From positions 64,798,694 through 64,862,693 of the forward strand of contig CM051520.1 in NCBI GenBank assembly GCA_028015205.1: 64,000 nt of DNA. Reading direction: 5' to 3'. The first letter of the stretch is position 1. Each line of letters starts with the position of its first letter. A model generated the notes under the pieces. That model had not been told where the DNA came from. It ran no database searches and saw only the letters and a program-made list of their open reading frames with translations. The position numbers and the translations under genes are program-made. Below are positions 9,807 to 19,349 of the stretch, piece by piece. This DNA is from Mytilisepta virgata (Eukaryota; Mollusca; Bivalvia; Mytilida; Mytilidae).

Positions 9807-12800
9807 AATATTTTTTATTCAATTTTGGTTTTTTCTTCTTCTGCCTTAGGTTAACGTTTTTCTTGATCTATTTCTTCTTCCTCTGCTCTCACAGTTTTAG
9901 CTGAAGAAATTTTTTTCACAGTTATTATTTTTGTACAAAAAAGTAAAAGTAAATAAATAAATTTTAAAAAAAATGGACCCAGAAGTAGAACCACGCCCTC
10001 GTCGTTGGGTCTGGTAACATATTCAGTTATGAATATGGCAGAGAGTTCTACATTTTTATTACATTCAATCAACATTAAACTTACTGAAATTGTTTATTTT
10101 ACAATATACACTGGCTAATTAACTATACATGTCAACTCTAATCTCAGGTAAAACAAGATGGCGTCACATTCTTGCAGGCTTCAAATACGACAATAGAAAA
10201 TCATCGATTAAGAGTCGAAAAACATATCAAAATCATTTTTTTTTCGATATTTTCAAATTATATACTGTTATCTACCATAACATCTAAAAATGTTTCACGT
10301 ACCTATAGCCATTAACCTGCAGGCTTTAAATACCTTGGCAGGCTTCTTTTAGTAGGACCAGTACAAAAGTCTTCTTGTCAGAAACTACCAAGCTAATTGA
10401 AATATTGTTATGTATGAACAAGCATTGGATGAACCTCTACAAAAGGTATGTTTTTGTCCTGATCGGAAATTCAATATGACGGCCACAGCCAGACCATATC
10501 CAACTATAGTGTCATCACGTGACTTTTGGTGACGTCACACATCACCTATACCATGCCCAAGTAAACTGTATAGAAATGCACTGGGGCCATCAGGAATCGA
10601 GAAAGTAAACTACTTTAGTTCGTGCTCAAAAAATTTTGGTGCTATATAGTACTTTCTCATATATTTAGAAATATATTTATGCTACTTGGAAAAGTTTAAA
10701 TTTTGGTCTTATCCCTTCCAAATGCTTTTGAAAATTTGTCTTATTTTCTCGTCAAGTCCATACTGTTAAATCATCTAACTCTGATAAATCGGCTTCTTTG
10801 TCGTTTTTAAACATAAAATTGCGATTTAACCAAAACCGATGGAAAAATTTTGGTGCTATATATATATTAATACATTCATAACTTTTTGAAATATCGTAAT
10901 TGCAATAGTTTAAATTTTGATTATATCCCTTCCAAATTGATTTGAAAATTAGCTATTTTGAAATGTGTTATTTTTTACTATTATTATTCAAGATGGTGCC
11001 CATCCCAATCAGCTTCTACCTTGTCATAACAAAGTAAATATATATACGAGTAAATATAAGTAATCATATAATGTCAAATGTTTAATATATAAATACCAAA
11101 AAGATAAATTTTTAATTTAAAATAAATTAAAATGTTACTTATCTGACATTTGAAATTATATTTCATCTCTGCATTCTTTGTGACCCCCCTTACACACACA
11201 CGCCTCTTTATTAAAATGGTGAATTATTATCAAAAAATGTGGCTTTAAAAATGAAATCACGCTGTTTTTGGTCAGCAAACAGTTTACCTGTATAAATACA
11301 ATGTATCTGTATACCTTAATTAAGGGTTGGAACAATAAACATCCAGACAGTCAAGGTTCGTTAATTAGTTATAATTACCTGAAACACACAGCATGTTAAT
11401 TGCGCAGAACAAATTTCTTTACATGTAAAAACTCGAATAAATCTTACCAAAAAATTCGCTTTTATCGTGGCTTAAAATTTTTTAAAAAACTTGCACCATA
11501 TATAACCCTTTATCACGTGTAATTGTGTACTTTTGACAGTTTGTATCAATTGGTGATAAATTTCATATTATTAATTGTTGTCACAATTTCATATATTGGA
11601 ATTATAATCCATATGAAATGTTACTACATATTTCAAATAAAAAGTTTTTTTTTAAAGTGAAGACGAGGAGTACGTGCTATAATCAATACAGAAGTTATCG
11701 AAGTACGATGAATGCCTGGCATGAACGGGACCAGTACGGTCACGATATTGGGTAACCAGTTAATAAGTCTAAACAGAGTTTCCTAACTTAATTATGACCG
11801 ATATAGTTGCATATGTCAGTTGAATTTTTGCATTTTAGTCAATTTCTCAAAAACCTGTTGTATATCAATATTTCCTAACAATCGTCCTTTTTAATATAAC
11901 ACATATCAAAATATGAGACACCATGCATGACCTACATTTCACGTTTGGGTGAGTATTGAATGTATGCCTCAGTAACTGTGTTTTCATTATTTTTCAGGGG
12001 ATAGCAATTAATGTAAGCAGGACAACATGTGAAACTTTCATACATGTATATCAAAAATATTTCTCAAAATGATAAATAGTAGATGGGAATTTTATGTTCA
12101 GGAGGTAGGGACATCCGTGTCTTATAAACACAATCTCTAGTTAATTTCAAATAACTTTGAAATGGTTGCGATCTCCACCCTATAAGCATATATATTCTTA
12201 CTCCTTATTCATGTTATTGGAAGATGCATTCAATAATGTTCATGGGGGAGGGGGTACCGAGCGACCGTCCTGTCCCCTCAAAAAATTGTCTTTATAATTT
12301 CGAAACCCTTGATATCCCACCCTATAACTATATATATTCTTGCTCATTATTGGAAGAGGCATTCATTTATATATATTGGAGGTTCCTAAGCGGTATACCC
12401 CATCCCCTTGAAAATATATTTTTTTAATGTTGAAACCTTTCAGATCCTAAACCCTATGATATATATTCTTACTTATGAGAAGATACATTCTAACTATAGA
12501 ATATATTTTTGTGGGATTGTCCACGAGGGTAGGCCCTACCCCCTCAAAATCACACGTTTTAATGATTGCAAATGACTTGTGTACCCACCCTAAAACTGTG
12601 TATGTTGATCCTTCTGTGATGACATTTAAAAGTTCCTGTACAGTATATAACGGGGAAATTCGTTTGAAAGTCTTATTGTTGGCATTAAAACACACTTATT
12701 ACTTGTTGGATATGATCTAAGCAGCCTCATTATACATATTTCATGTTTATTATTGCAAGTGAAATAGTCCATTTTGAAGTCAGCTGTTTGCCTGTCCATA

Positions 12801-12839
12801 CTTGCATCATGCATGTGTTTACAACTAGAGATTAGATCA
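9807..12839. other. AT-rich intergenic DNA with local duplications
   Basis: No gene recognised. A block beginning AAATTTTGGTGCTATA at about 10,631 recurs at about 10,845. Between about 12,180 and 12,600 a ~125-bp motif (TATATATTCTTAC ... CCCCTCAAAA) is repeated three to four times in degenerate form. Confidence 0.5.
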
Positions 12840-12935
12840 CCTGTCCCAAAGGGCCATATGCTATTTCACTTTGCGTCCAACAGCATCCTCTGTCGTAAGC
12901 TTTCCTTTAAAAATATTCTCTGAAACAACTGGGCC
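12840..12935 (+). repeat. Dispersed bivalve-type repeat, left part
   Basis: Contains a degenerate form of the 'CACCTG...AAGGGCCA...GCGTCC...TCTCTGAAAC' head seen at 31.1, 31.6 and 55.0 kb. It is cut at TGGGCC by the Polinton and continues at 22,853. Confidence 0.65.
12930..12935. repeat. Polinton target duplication, left copy
   Basis: TGGGCC, identical to 22,853-22,858. Six base pairs is the usual length for Polintons. Confidence 0.95.
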
Positions 12936-13466
12936 AGTAGTTATGTTTCTAAGGATTGAAGCACAATTAGCATAATGTTAATCCTATAGGAAAAAATTAA
13001 CCTCCCAACAGTTAACCTCCCAGAGTGAGGTTAACACCATGACGTCATTATATGGACTGTGATTAATAGATGGTAATTAAAACACTCGCCAAATGAAGCG
13101 TTTAACTGCAGCGTCATCATATGCATTGTTCATGTTGTTGCATAATTAATGAGTGGTAATATTTTATAGTAATATTACGTTCTACGGAATGTGACCGGGG
13201 AGGGGGAGGCAAAACTGAGGATATCTTATGATGTAATTAGACGCACCGCTGCATCAGTCATTGTACTCCACCCCGTGCATACCCTTCAATTTTTTAATTA
13301 GTATGAGTGTGTATTGGTTTATGTGTGATTCTCGTTTTTCATATGTAGATAAATCCTTGTTATTGATCGTTTGTCATAACCATCTATTTACCATAAGTGT
13401 GTGTGTGCAATATTCACAGTTAACAAAGACTTTACTATGTACGCTATATTTAATGTCTCCGTCAAT
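12936..13466 (+). repeat. Left terminal inverted repeat of the Polinton
   Basis: 531 bp, matching the reverse complement of 22,331-22,852. The only sizeable indel is 9 bp (CATGTTGTT) present here near 13,130. The match ends at CCGTCAAT. Confidence 0.92.
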
Positions 13467-14680
13467 TAAAATATGCCTATCAACGCAATCTTATCTCAAC
13501 TAAACTTAAATCGCTTACTTGTGTATCTATTAAGTAATCAAATCAATGGAATGCGTTTTCATTCATGTTTATATTTAAATCACCGAGGCATGAAAAGTGT
13601 ATTTAATGACCTTGTTATCGTGTTGAAACATGTCTATAAATAATCCAGTTTGAACCAGTCAATTGATTTTTGACGCCATCTTGTAAAATAATAATATGAA
13701 AGCGTCCCCTTTTATTTCTTATATTATTAATGCATTTCATATAAATATTAGACTTCATATTGGTCTTTTCAGTTATTTTTCATATATATATTATGATATA
13801 CACTGCAAGAAGAAATCTGGGTCATTTACATGTTGTTTACCTTTTACGCTCAATGATAATAGACTTCATAATGCTGAATATATGTAGTATATTAATAAAA
13901 ATCAAACAATATAAAGTAACCATATAAACGGAAATAACTAGAACAACAACTTCTTTGCAATATATGTATTTATTTCTATCATGAAGCCCCCCCCCCCCTT
14001 TTCGTCTTACCGTTTGTATGTAAAAATCACATTAGTTTTCATCCTATTGAATGAATTATCTGAATATTATTTACCATAAGATGCATATAAAACATTGTAT
14101 ACTATTTTTTAAAGAATATCCAAACTAATAATCACGGAAATTTGGTTTTTGTCGAGAGGAAAAAATTCCACGTCTACACAATATGGCGACATTTCCAAAC
14201 TAACGCCATGAATTGGAAGATTCCAATTGAAAGTGTCCACAGGTGTTAAAGAGAATATGAATTAACATCAATAATATGTTTTATACAAATTAAAAAGCTT
14301 TATAAACACTTTCCTCGTTATAATTTGTTGTATTATAAAGTTTTCGACACATTTAAATTCCCTCATCGATAAAAGATTGTCATTGTAATTTTCCGACTTA
14401 CATAATCACAAAATCGATTCTGCTTTAACTATATAAGCGAGAAAATCGAAAGGAAATTGTCATAATTAAATCGACAACAGACTGGTAACACGTACATTTG
14501 TTAGCTCTGTTTTTAAACAGGTAAAAGTATCATGTGGAAAGCAATTAAATGTATAGTGCGCAGCTTTACTAATAACTGGACATAAAGAAATAATCGTATT
14601 ATCAAAGCAAGATATAGATAATAATTTTCACTGTTCTTAATTTGTATTAGTTATAAAATTAATGATTATTAAAAATATTT
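13467..14680. other. Non-coding left interior of the Polinton
   Basis: AT-rich, with a poly-C run near 13,987-13,997 and no ORF that looks coding. Capsid genes might be expected here or on the opposite strand; none is seen. Confidence 0.6.
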
Positions 14681-14836
14681 ATGCATCAGCTCTGGGATCG
14701 ACGGTGTGCGCATGCTCGACTATATGAGATGAAAAGGCGGATACATGTCTCATATAGAGGTCAATCAGAGCTTCCCCGAGACGTTTTAGTCACCGACTTC
14801 AAAGAGTGGCTCCGTTGTGTAAGGCGAGAGCGGTAG
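14681..14836 (+). CDS. Small basic ORF in Polinton, 51 aa, unrecognised
   Basis: ATG to TAG, 51 codons, in a patch clearly richer in GC than the surrounding DNA. The product starts MHQLWDRRCAH and is Arg-rich, with a VLVTDFKEWL segment. A TATA-like TTATAAAATT lies about 30 bp upstream (14,651-14,660). After TAG TTT TAA another ORF opens in the same frame (14,843). The pair could be two short genes or one gene broken by stops. No family is recognised; the basic character would suit a DNA-binding or core protein, but that is speculation. Confidence 0.4.
   Translation: MHQLWDRRCAHARLYEMKRRIHVSYRGQSELPRDVLVTDFKEWLRCVRRER
14720..14757. repeat. Hairpin, 10-bp stem
   Basis: CTATATGAGA (14,720-14,729) pairs with TCTCATATAG (14,748-14,757) around an 18-nt loop. 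It lies inside the small ORF. Confidence 0.5.
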
Positions 14837-14842
14837 TTTTAA

Positions 14843-14938
14843 ATGCTCGCAAACCTACACAATAGTACAAGAACTTTACTGCCAGCGCTTGTAAAAGGGC
14901 ACTTCGAAGAAGGTGACTCGAGCGTTATTGCAAACTAA
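14843..14938 (+). CDS. Small ORF in Polinton, 31 aa, unrecognised
   Basis: It begins ATG six bases after the TAG of the preceding small ORF and shares its frame. The product starts MLANLHNSTRTLL and ends SSVIAN. It sits in the same GC-rich patch and may be the C-terminal half of one broken gene. Confidence 0.3.
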   Translation: MLANLHNSTRTLLPALVKGHFEEGDSSVIAN

Positions 14939-15038
14939 TGAAAATTATGCATTTATAAAATATATAATTGTTTTAAGCTAATATTCAGCTACTTAGTGGT
15001 TATAAAATGAATTTTAAACTATTTATTTCAATGGTGAA

Positions 15039-15347
15039 TTACAAGAGTTCTAGAAAGTTTGAAGTAGTCTCTTGCACTGGCACGGTGTACTGACTTAGGG
15101 CAATACCATGTAGCTTACAATGGAGAGGGAGTGCCATTTGGTATGCCCCGCTATAGTCAGAAAGACCTCTCCGACCAAAGCCTTTGCAGCCTCGAATACG
15201 AGGACAGCTCCGTTTCCAGCGATGGAAGCGTCGATGGGTGGTGACTACTTTGGCATTAGCCTTAATCAAACGTTCTTGAATATCGATCAGTTTGTTATTT
15301 GTATCAGTGTCAAAGCCGGGAACCCAGACGGTCGGTAGATCTGAGAG
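15039..15347 (-). CDS. Small basic ORF on minus strand of Polinton, unrecognised
   Basis: An open frame of 102 codons before TAA at 15,039. It contains LPTVWVPGFDTDTNNKLIDI, then a strongly basic stretch (HRRFHRWKRSCPRIRGCKGF), then ALPLHCKLHGIAL. It looks coding, and an AATAAA lies within about 20 bp after the stop on the minus strand. A TATA-like element lies upstream (15,397-15,404). The only nearby ATG (15,349-15,351) is in the neighbouring frame, so either the 5' end has suffered an indel or the start is spliced in. It is transcribed away from PolB. No family is recognised; in a Polinton the place and the basic composition would suit a minor structural protein, but I cannot show that. 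Confidence 0.4.
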   Translation of the reverse strand, partial: LSDLPTVWVPGFDTDTNNKLIDIQERLIKANAKVVTTHRRFHRWKRSCPRIRGCKGFGRRGLSDYSGAYQMALPLHCKLHGIALSQYTVPVQETTSNFLELL

Positions 15348-15396
15348 TCATTTTTCCGACCCGTGGGCGAGTACCGGTGGCGATAGACTCCCCTGA

Positions 15397-15404
15397 TATA
15401 AATA
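15397..15404. promoter_or_regulatory. TATA box, usable in both directions
   Basis: TATAAATA on the plus strand (TATTTATA on the minus) lies ~145 bp upstream of the PolB ATG and ~45 bp upstream of the minus-strand ATG near the small basic ORF. A second TATA-like site (TTATTTATAC) is near 15,486, followed by a pyrimidine-rich CATTCTTTTCTCAG that resembles a splice acceptor just before PolB. Confidence 0.4.
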
Positions 15405-15547
15405 ATGATTGGTTGGATTTAGTTGTGTTACATGTTTTTTTAAAATTATATCACGTGGTTGATAAAGGGTGTCACGTGGTTTTTCATTATTTATACTACA
15501 ATAATAATGTTTAAGCTCATTCTTTTCTCAGATATTGAAGTGAAAAC

Positions 15548-18500
15548 ATGGAACCACTGCTTAAGAAAGCCAAATTATCAACATCAAGTCATTCATGTAA
15601 TAAATGTGGCAAAATGTTTGCACAAAAGGCAGGTTTGAGCCGACATAGAAGAACAGCACATACAGATGCAAAGTGTAAATGTTCTACTTGCGGAATGTTA
15701 TTTGGAAGAAAGGATAATTACCAACGTCATGTTAAGAAATACCACCAAATAGGAGGGGGCAATGACATGCAATCTGATAATAATCAAGACAACCTTCGAA
15801 AGATTGGTGGTACAGATAATGATAATGACGTCACTAAGCAAAGTCCAGAGGACACTTGCAACGACCGAGCACTCAGTGGTACAATGACTACACATACGAT
15901 CACTGCCGAAGGATTGGCTAAATTAGACCCAATGACATTCCTTAGAAGCAAATATGACGACATTAAAGACATTCTCAGGCGAACAATTAAAGAGCGAGGA
16001 GGGATTAAATGGTATTTGTCCATTAACATTAAAATGAGCAGAAGAAAAGGAGACGAAGTTGAGACAGCAGAGCCTCATTTCCGAGGAAAATGTCAGACCA
16101 CCTTGAAATTCGAAGATACTGATGGAGGCTTGAGAGAGTCCATTAAGAAGATAATTACATCGTTTATAGAGTATCAACGACAAGGCAGTAATTGGACTGT
16201 GGATAAAGTGGTGAATCTGACTATACACATGGCACGTTACAGACCACTGCGTGGATCTAGTTATATTCCACTCCCGATTAAGCTCCGTTCCAAGCATGCT
16301 GTCATCAATGTGCAGAACAGAGATAATAAATGTTTTATGTGGTCGGTTTTGGCTGCACTCTATCCTACAAAACGTAACAGTCAAAGGGTGAACAAGTATA
16401 AAGAACATCACAATACCCTTAATTTTGATGGGATATCGTTCCCAGTAAAGATGGCTGATATTCCAAAATTTGAAAGACAGAACAACATATCCATCAATAT
16501 ATTTGGGTACGAGAAAAATGATGTTGTGCCTGTTCACATTACCGGGAATAGATATGAGCAACATGTCAATCTCCTGATGATTTCAGATGGAAAAAAGTCC
16601 CACTATTGTTGGATCAAAGACCTAAACAGGCTACTGGGAGACCAACATTCTTGTAAATATCGACACTATTACTGCCCATACTGCTTACATGGATTTACAA
16701 AGGAAAGACTATTGAATGACCACCTACCATATTGTCAGACACACGGACCACAGAAAATTGAACTACCCACTGAAGATGACAAATGGCTCTATTATAAAGA
16801 CATCCGAAAACAGTTAAAAGTACCTTATGTCATTTACGCAGATTTTGAATGTCTCCAACAACCTATCCAGGGGTGTGTCAACAACCCAAACAAGTCACAA
16901 ACATCAAATACCACAAGACATATACCATGTGGATTTGCCTACAAAGTAGTTGGCTTGACATCCGAAACCTCAAAACAGCCCGTTGTATACAGAGGCCCAG
17001 ATGCTGCTGACAAATTTGTGGAATACATGGTGAAAGAGCAGGACTACATAGAGCAGAAATTTAGACATTGCGAACCTATGATCATGACAGGAAGCGATTG
17101 GCAGGCGTTCAAAAAGGCCACTCATTGCTATATATGCAACAAGGAGCTGGGTCAACATAGAGTACGAGACCATTGTCACGTAACAGGTCAATTTAGAGGA
17201 GCTGCTCACAACGAATGCAACATCAACTACAAATTCACTGGTCGCATTCCTGTTGTATTTCATAATCTCAGAGGTTACGACAGTCACGTGATCATGCAAG
17301 CTATTGGAAAAGTTCAAGGAAAACAACTGAAGTGCATACCAAACAACATGGAAAAATACATTTCCTTTTCACTTGGCTGTATGGACTTCATAGACTCCTT
17401 CCAGTTCATGTCATCATCGCTGGAAAAGCTGGTGGATAACCTTGCTACAGAAGGGCAAACGAAATTCAAGCACATATGGGATTATTTTGGAGGAGAGAAA
17501 ATGCAACTGCTCTTAAGAAAACAAGTCTATCCATACGAATATTTCGACACTTTTTCAAGATTTCACGAGCAACAACTTCCTCCTATTAAAGCTTTCTACA
17601 GCACATTATCTGGGACAGGAATATCAGACGAGGATTATACACATGCGCAAAAAGTATGGAAGGATTTAAGAATAAGAGATTTGGGGCAATACCACGATCT
17701 GTACGTCCTCACTGATGTTTTGGCTTTAGCTGATGTGTTCGAAAACTTTAGAGATATCTGTCTTAACTATTATGGACTGGATGCTGCGCATTTCTACACG
17801 TCACCTGGACTTGCCTGGCAAGCTGCCTTAAAAATGACCAATGTGCGGCTTGAACTCCTCACCGATATCGACATGCACCTCTTCATTGAAAATGGTCTGA
17901 GGGGAGGAATCTCCATGATCTCACATCGCCACGCAAAAGCAAACAACAAGTACATTCCAGATTATGATCCAAATCAGCCAGCAAGTCACGTGACCTATTT
18001 AGACGCCAACAATCTTTACGGATGGGCCATGTCTCAAGCACTTCCGGTAAACGGTTTTACATGGTTACAGAATGATGAAATAACCAATTTAAATGTCACT
18101 GATGTTCCTGACGATAGTGAAAAGGGTTATATCTTAGAAGTGGACCTGGAATATCCACAAGAGCTGCACGACCTTCACAACGACTATCCTTTGGCTCCCG
18201 AGAGGATGAAAGTCTCGGAAGAGATGTTATCACCCTACGCTAAGCATCTATTAGAAGAACTGAAACTTAAAGGGACATCTTCGGAAAAACTTATCCCCAA
18301 CCTACACTCGAGGGAAAAATACGTTGTTCACTATAGAAATTTAAAACTTTATCTTTCACTGGGGATGAAGTTAACCAAAATCCATCGTGTTATGATTTTC
18401 AAACAGGAACCATGGTTGAAGATGTACATAGACTTCAACACAGAGAAGAGAAAGCTTGCCAGAAACGAATTCGAGAAAGACTTTTTTAAGCTGATGAATA

Positions 18501-19267
18501 ACGCCGTCTTTGGTAAAACCATGGAGAATCTGAGAAAAAGGATTGACGTCCATTTGGTGAACAATCAATGTAAAGCGAGAAAGCTTACCAGCAAACCCAC
18601 TTTCCATGCCTTCAAAATTTTCAACGAAGATTTGGTAGCGGTCCATATGTTGAAGCAGAAATTGTATTTGAACCGGCCTATCTACGTGGGATTTTCCATA
18701 CTGGACTTATCGAAAACGTTGATGTATGACTTCCATTATAACTACATGAAGAAACAATACGGATCAAATGCACATCTCCTATTTACCGATACAGACAGCC
18801 TCTGCTACAATATATTTACAGAAGATGTTTATGCAGACATGCTGCAAGACAAACATTTGTTTGACACCTCAGACTATGATCCCTCTCATCCACTGTACAG
18901 CACCGAAAACAAGAAGACATTAGGTAAAATGAAGGACGAGACACACGGGATCCCCATTCAAGAGTTTGTTGGTCTGAAGTCCAAGATGTATTCTTTGATA
19001 TACGAGGAGAAAGGACAACTTAAAGAAAAGAAGACGGCCAAAGGGATCAAGAAGAGTGTCATTAAGGAGCATACCAGACATTCACATTACAAACATTGCT
19101 TATTTAATAAAGAAATTCACATGTCTGCAATGAACCAGATCAGATCATACGACCATCAGTTATTCAACATAACTATCAACAAACTGGGTCTCTCTCCGTT
19201 CGACGACAAACGTTATATTTTAGACGATGGGATAAGTAGTCTAGCATATGGACACTGGAGAATATAA
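15548..19267 (+). CDS. POLB: Protein-primed DNA polymerase B with zinc fingers
   Basis: 1,239 aa from ATG to TAA, no intron needed. Two C2H2 fingers occupy residues ~18-67 (CNKCGKMF, CSTCGMLF). A further zinc-like cluster is near residues 370-395 (YYCPYCLHGF). Exonuclease motif I is YADFECL (D433, E435) and Exo II GYDSH is near 576. Between them lies CHVTGQFRGAAHNECN, a recombination endonuclease VII-like zinc/HNH motif. Palm motifs are complete: DANNLYG (~819-825), KLMNNAVFGK (~981-990) and DTDS (1081-1084). The enzyme would replicate the element from protein-primed ends. All catalytic residues I can identify are present, so it may be functional. A TATA-like stretch overlaps its stop codon and probably serves the next gene. 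Confidence 0.95.
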   Translation: MEPLLKKAKLSTSSHSCNKCGKMFAQKAGLSRHRRTAHTDAKCKCSTCGMLFGRKDNYQRHVKKYHQIGGGNDMQSDNNQDNLRKIGGTDNDNDVTKQSPEDTCNDRALSGTMTTHTITAEGLAKLDPMTFLRSKYDDIKDILRRTIKERGGIKWYLSINIKMSRRKGDEVETAEPHFRGKCQTTLKFEDTDGGLRESIKKIITSFIEYQRQGSNWTVDKVVNLTIHMARYRPLRGSSYIPLPIKLRSKHAVINVQNRDNKCFMWSVLAALYPTKRNSQRVNKYKEHHNTLNFDGISFPVKMADIPKFERQNNISINIFGYEKNDVVPVHITGNRYEQHVNLLMISDGKKSHYCWIKDLNRLLGDQHSCKYRHYYCPYCLHGFTKERLLNDHLPYCQTHGPQKIELPTEDDKWLYYKDIRKQLKVPYVIYADFECLQQPIQGCVNNPNKSQTSNTTRHIPCGFAYKVVGLTSETSKQPVVYRGPDAADKFVEYMVKEQDYIEQKFRHCEPMIMTGSDWQAFKKATHCYICNKELGQHRVRDHCHVTGQFRGAAHNECNINYKFTGRIPVVFHNLRGYDSHVIMQAIGKVQGKQLKCIPNNMEKYISFSLGCMDFIDSFQFMSSSLEKLVDNLATEGQTKFKHIWDYFGGEKMQLLLRKQVYPYEYFDTFSRFHEQQLPPIKAFYSTLSGTGISDEDYTHAQKVWKDLRIRDLGQYHDLYVLTDVLALADVFENFRDICLNYYGLDAAHFYTSPGLAWQAALKMTNVRLELLTDIDMHLFIENGLRGGISMISHRHAKANNKYIPDYDPNQPASHVTYLDANNLYGWAMSQALPVNGFTWLQNDEITNLNVTDVPDDSEKGYILEVDLEYPQELHDLHNDYPLAPERMKVSEEMLSPYAKHLLEELKLKGTSSEKLIPNLHSREKYVVHYRNLKLYLSLGMKLTKIHRVMIFKQEPWLKMYIDFNTEKRKLARNEFEKDFFKLMNNAVFGKTMENLRKRIDVHLVNNQCKARKLTSKPTFHAFKIFNEDLVAVHMLKQKLYLNRPIYVGFSILDLSKTLMYDFHYNYMKKQYGSNAHLLFTDTDSLCYNIFTEDVYADMLQDKHLFDTSDYDPSHPLYSTENKKTLGKMKDETHGIPIQEFVGLKSKMYSLIYEEKGQLKEKKTAKGIKKSVIKEHTRHSHYKHCLFNKEIHMSAMNQIRSYDHQLFNITINKLGLSPFDDKRYILDDGISSLAYGHWRI

Positions 19268-19270
19268 AAA
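19263..19270 (+). promoter_or_regulatory. TATA box overlapping the PolB stop codon
   Basis: TATAAAAA at 19,263-19,270 contains the PolB TAA (19,265-19,267) and lies ~80 bp before the ATPase ATG. Confidence 0.45.
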
Positions 19271-19349
19271 AAAAGCTAACAAATAATGATATTGATCATT
19301 TTGTTCTTGACACTCGAAGGGGAAAGACGTGTTTCTAAACATCTCCAAA

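Noticed and set aside
13467..14680. Capsid gene in the empty left part of the Polinton
   Set aside because: Searched both strands by eye for long frames; only short AT-rich ORFs of hydrophobic composition occur.
15120..15338. 72-aa plus-strand ORF upstream of PolB
   Set aside because: The minus strand of the same region has a longer coding-like frame with a poly(A) signal; the plus-strand frame looks like its shadow.
15923..16564. 213-aa minus-strand ORF
   Set aside because: Lies entirely inside the PolB frame, which has all polymerase motifs; antisense shadow.
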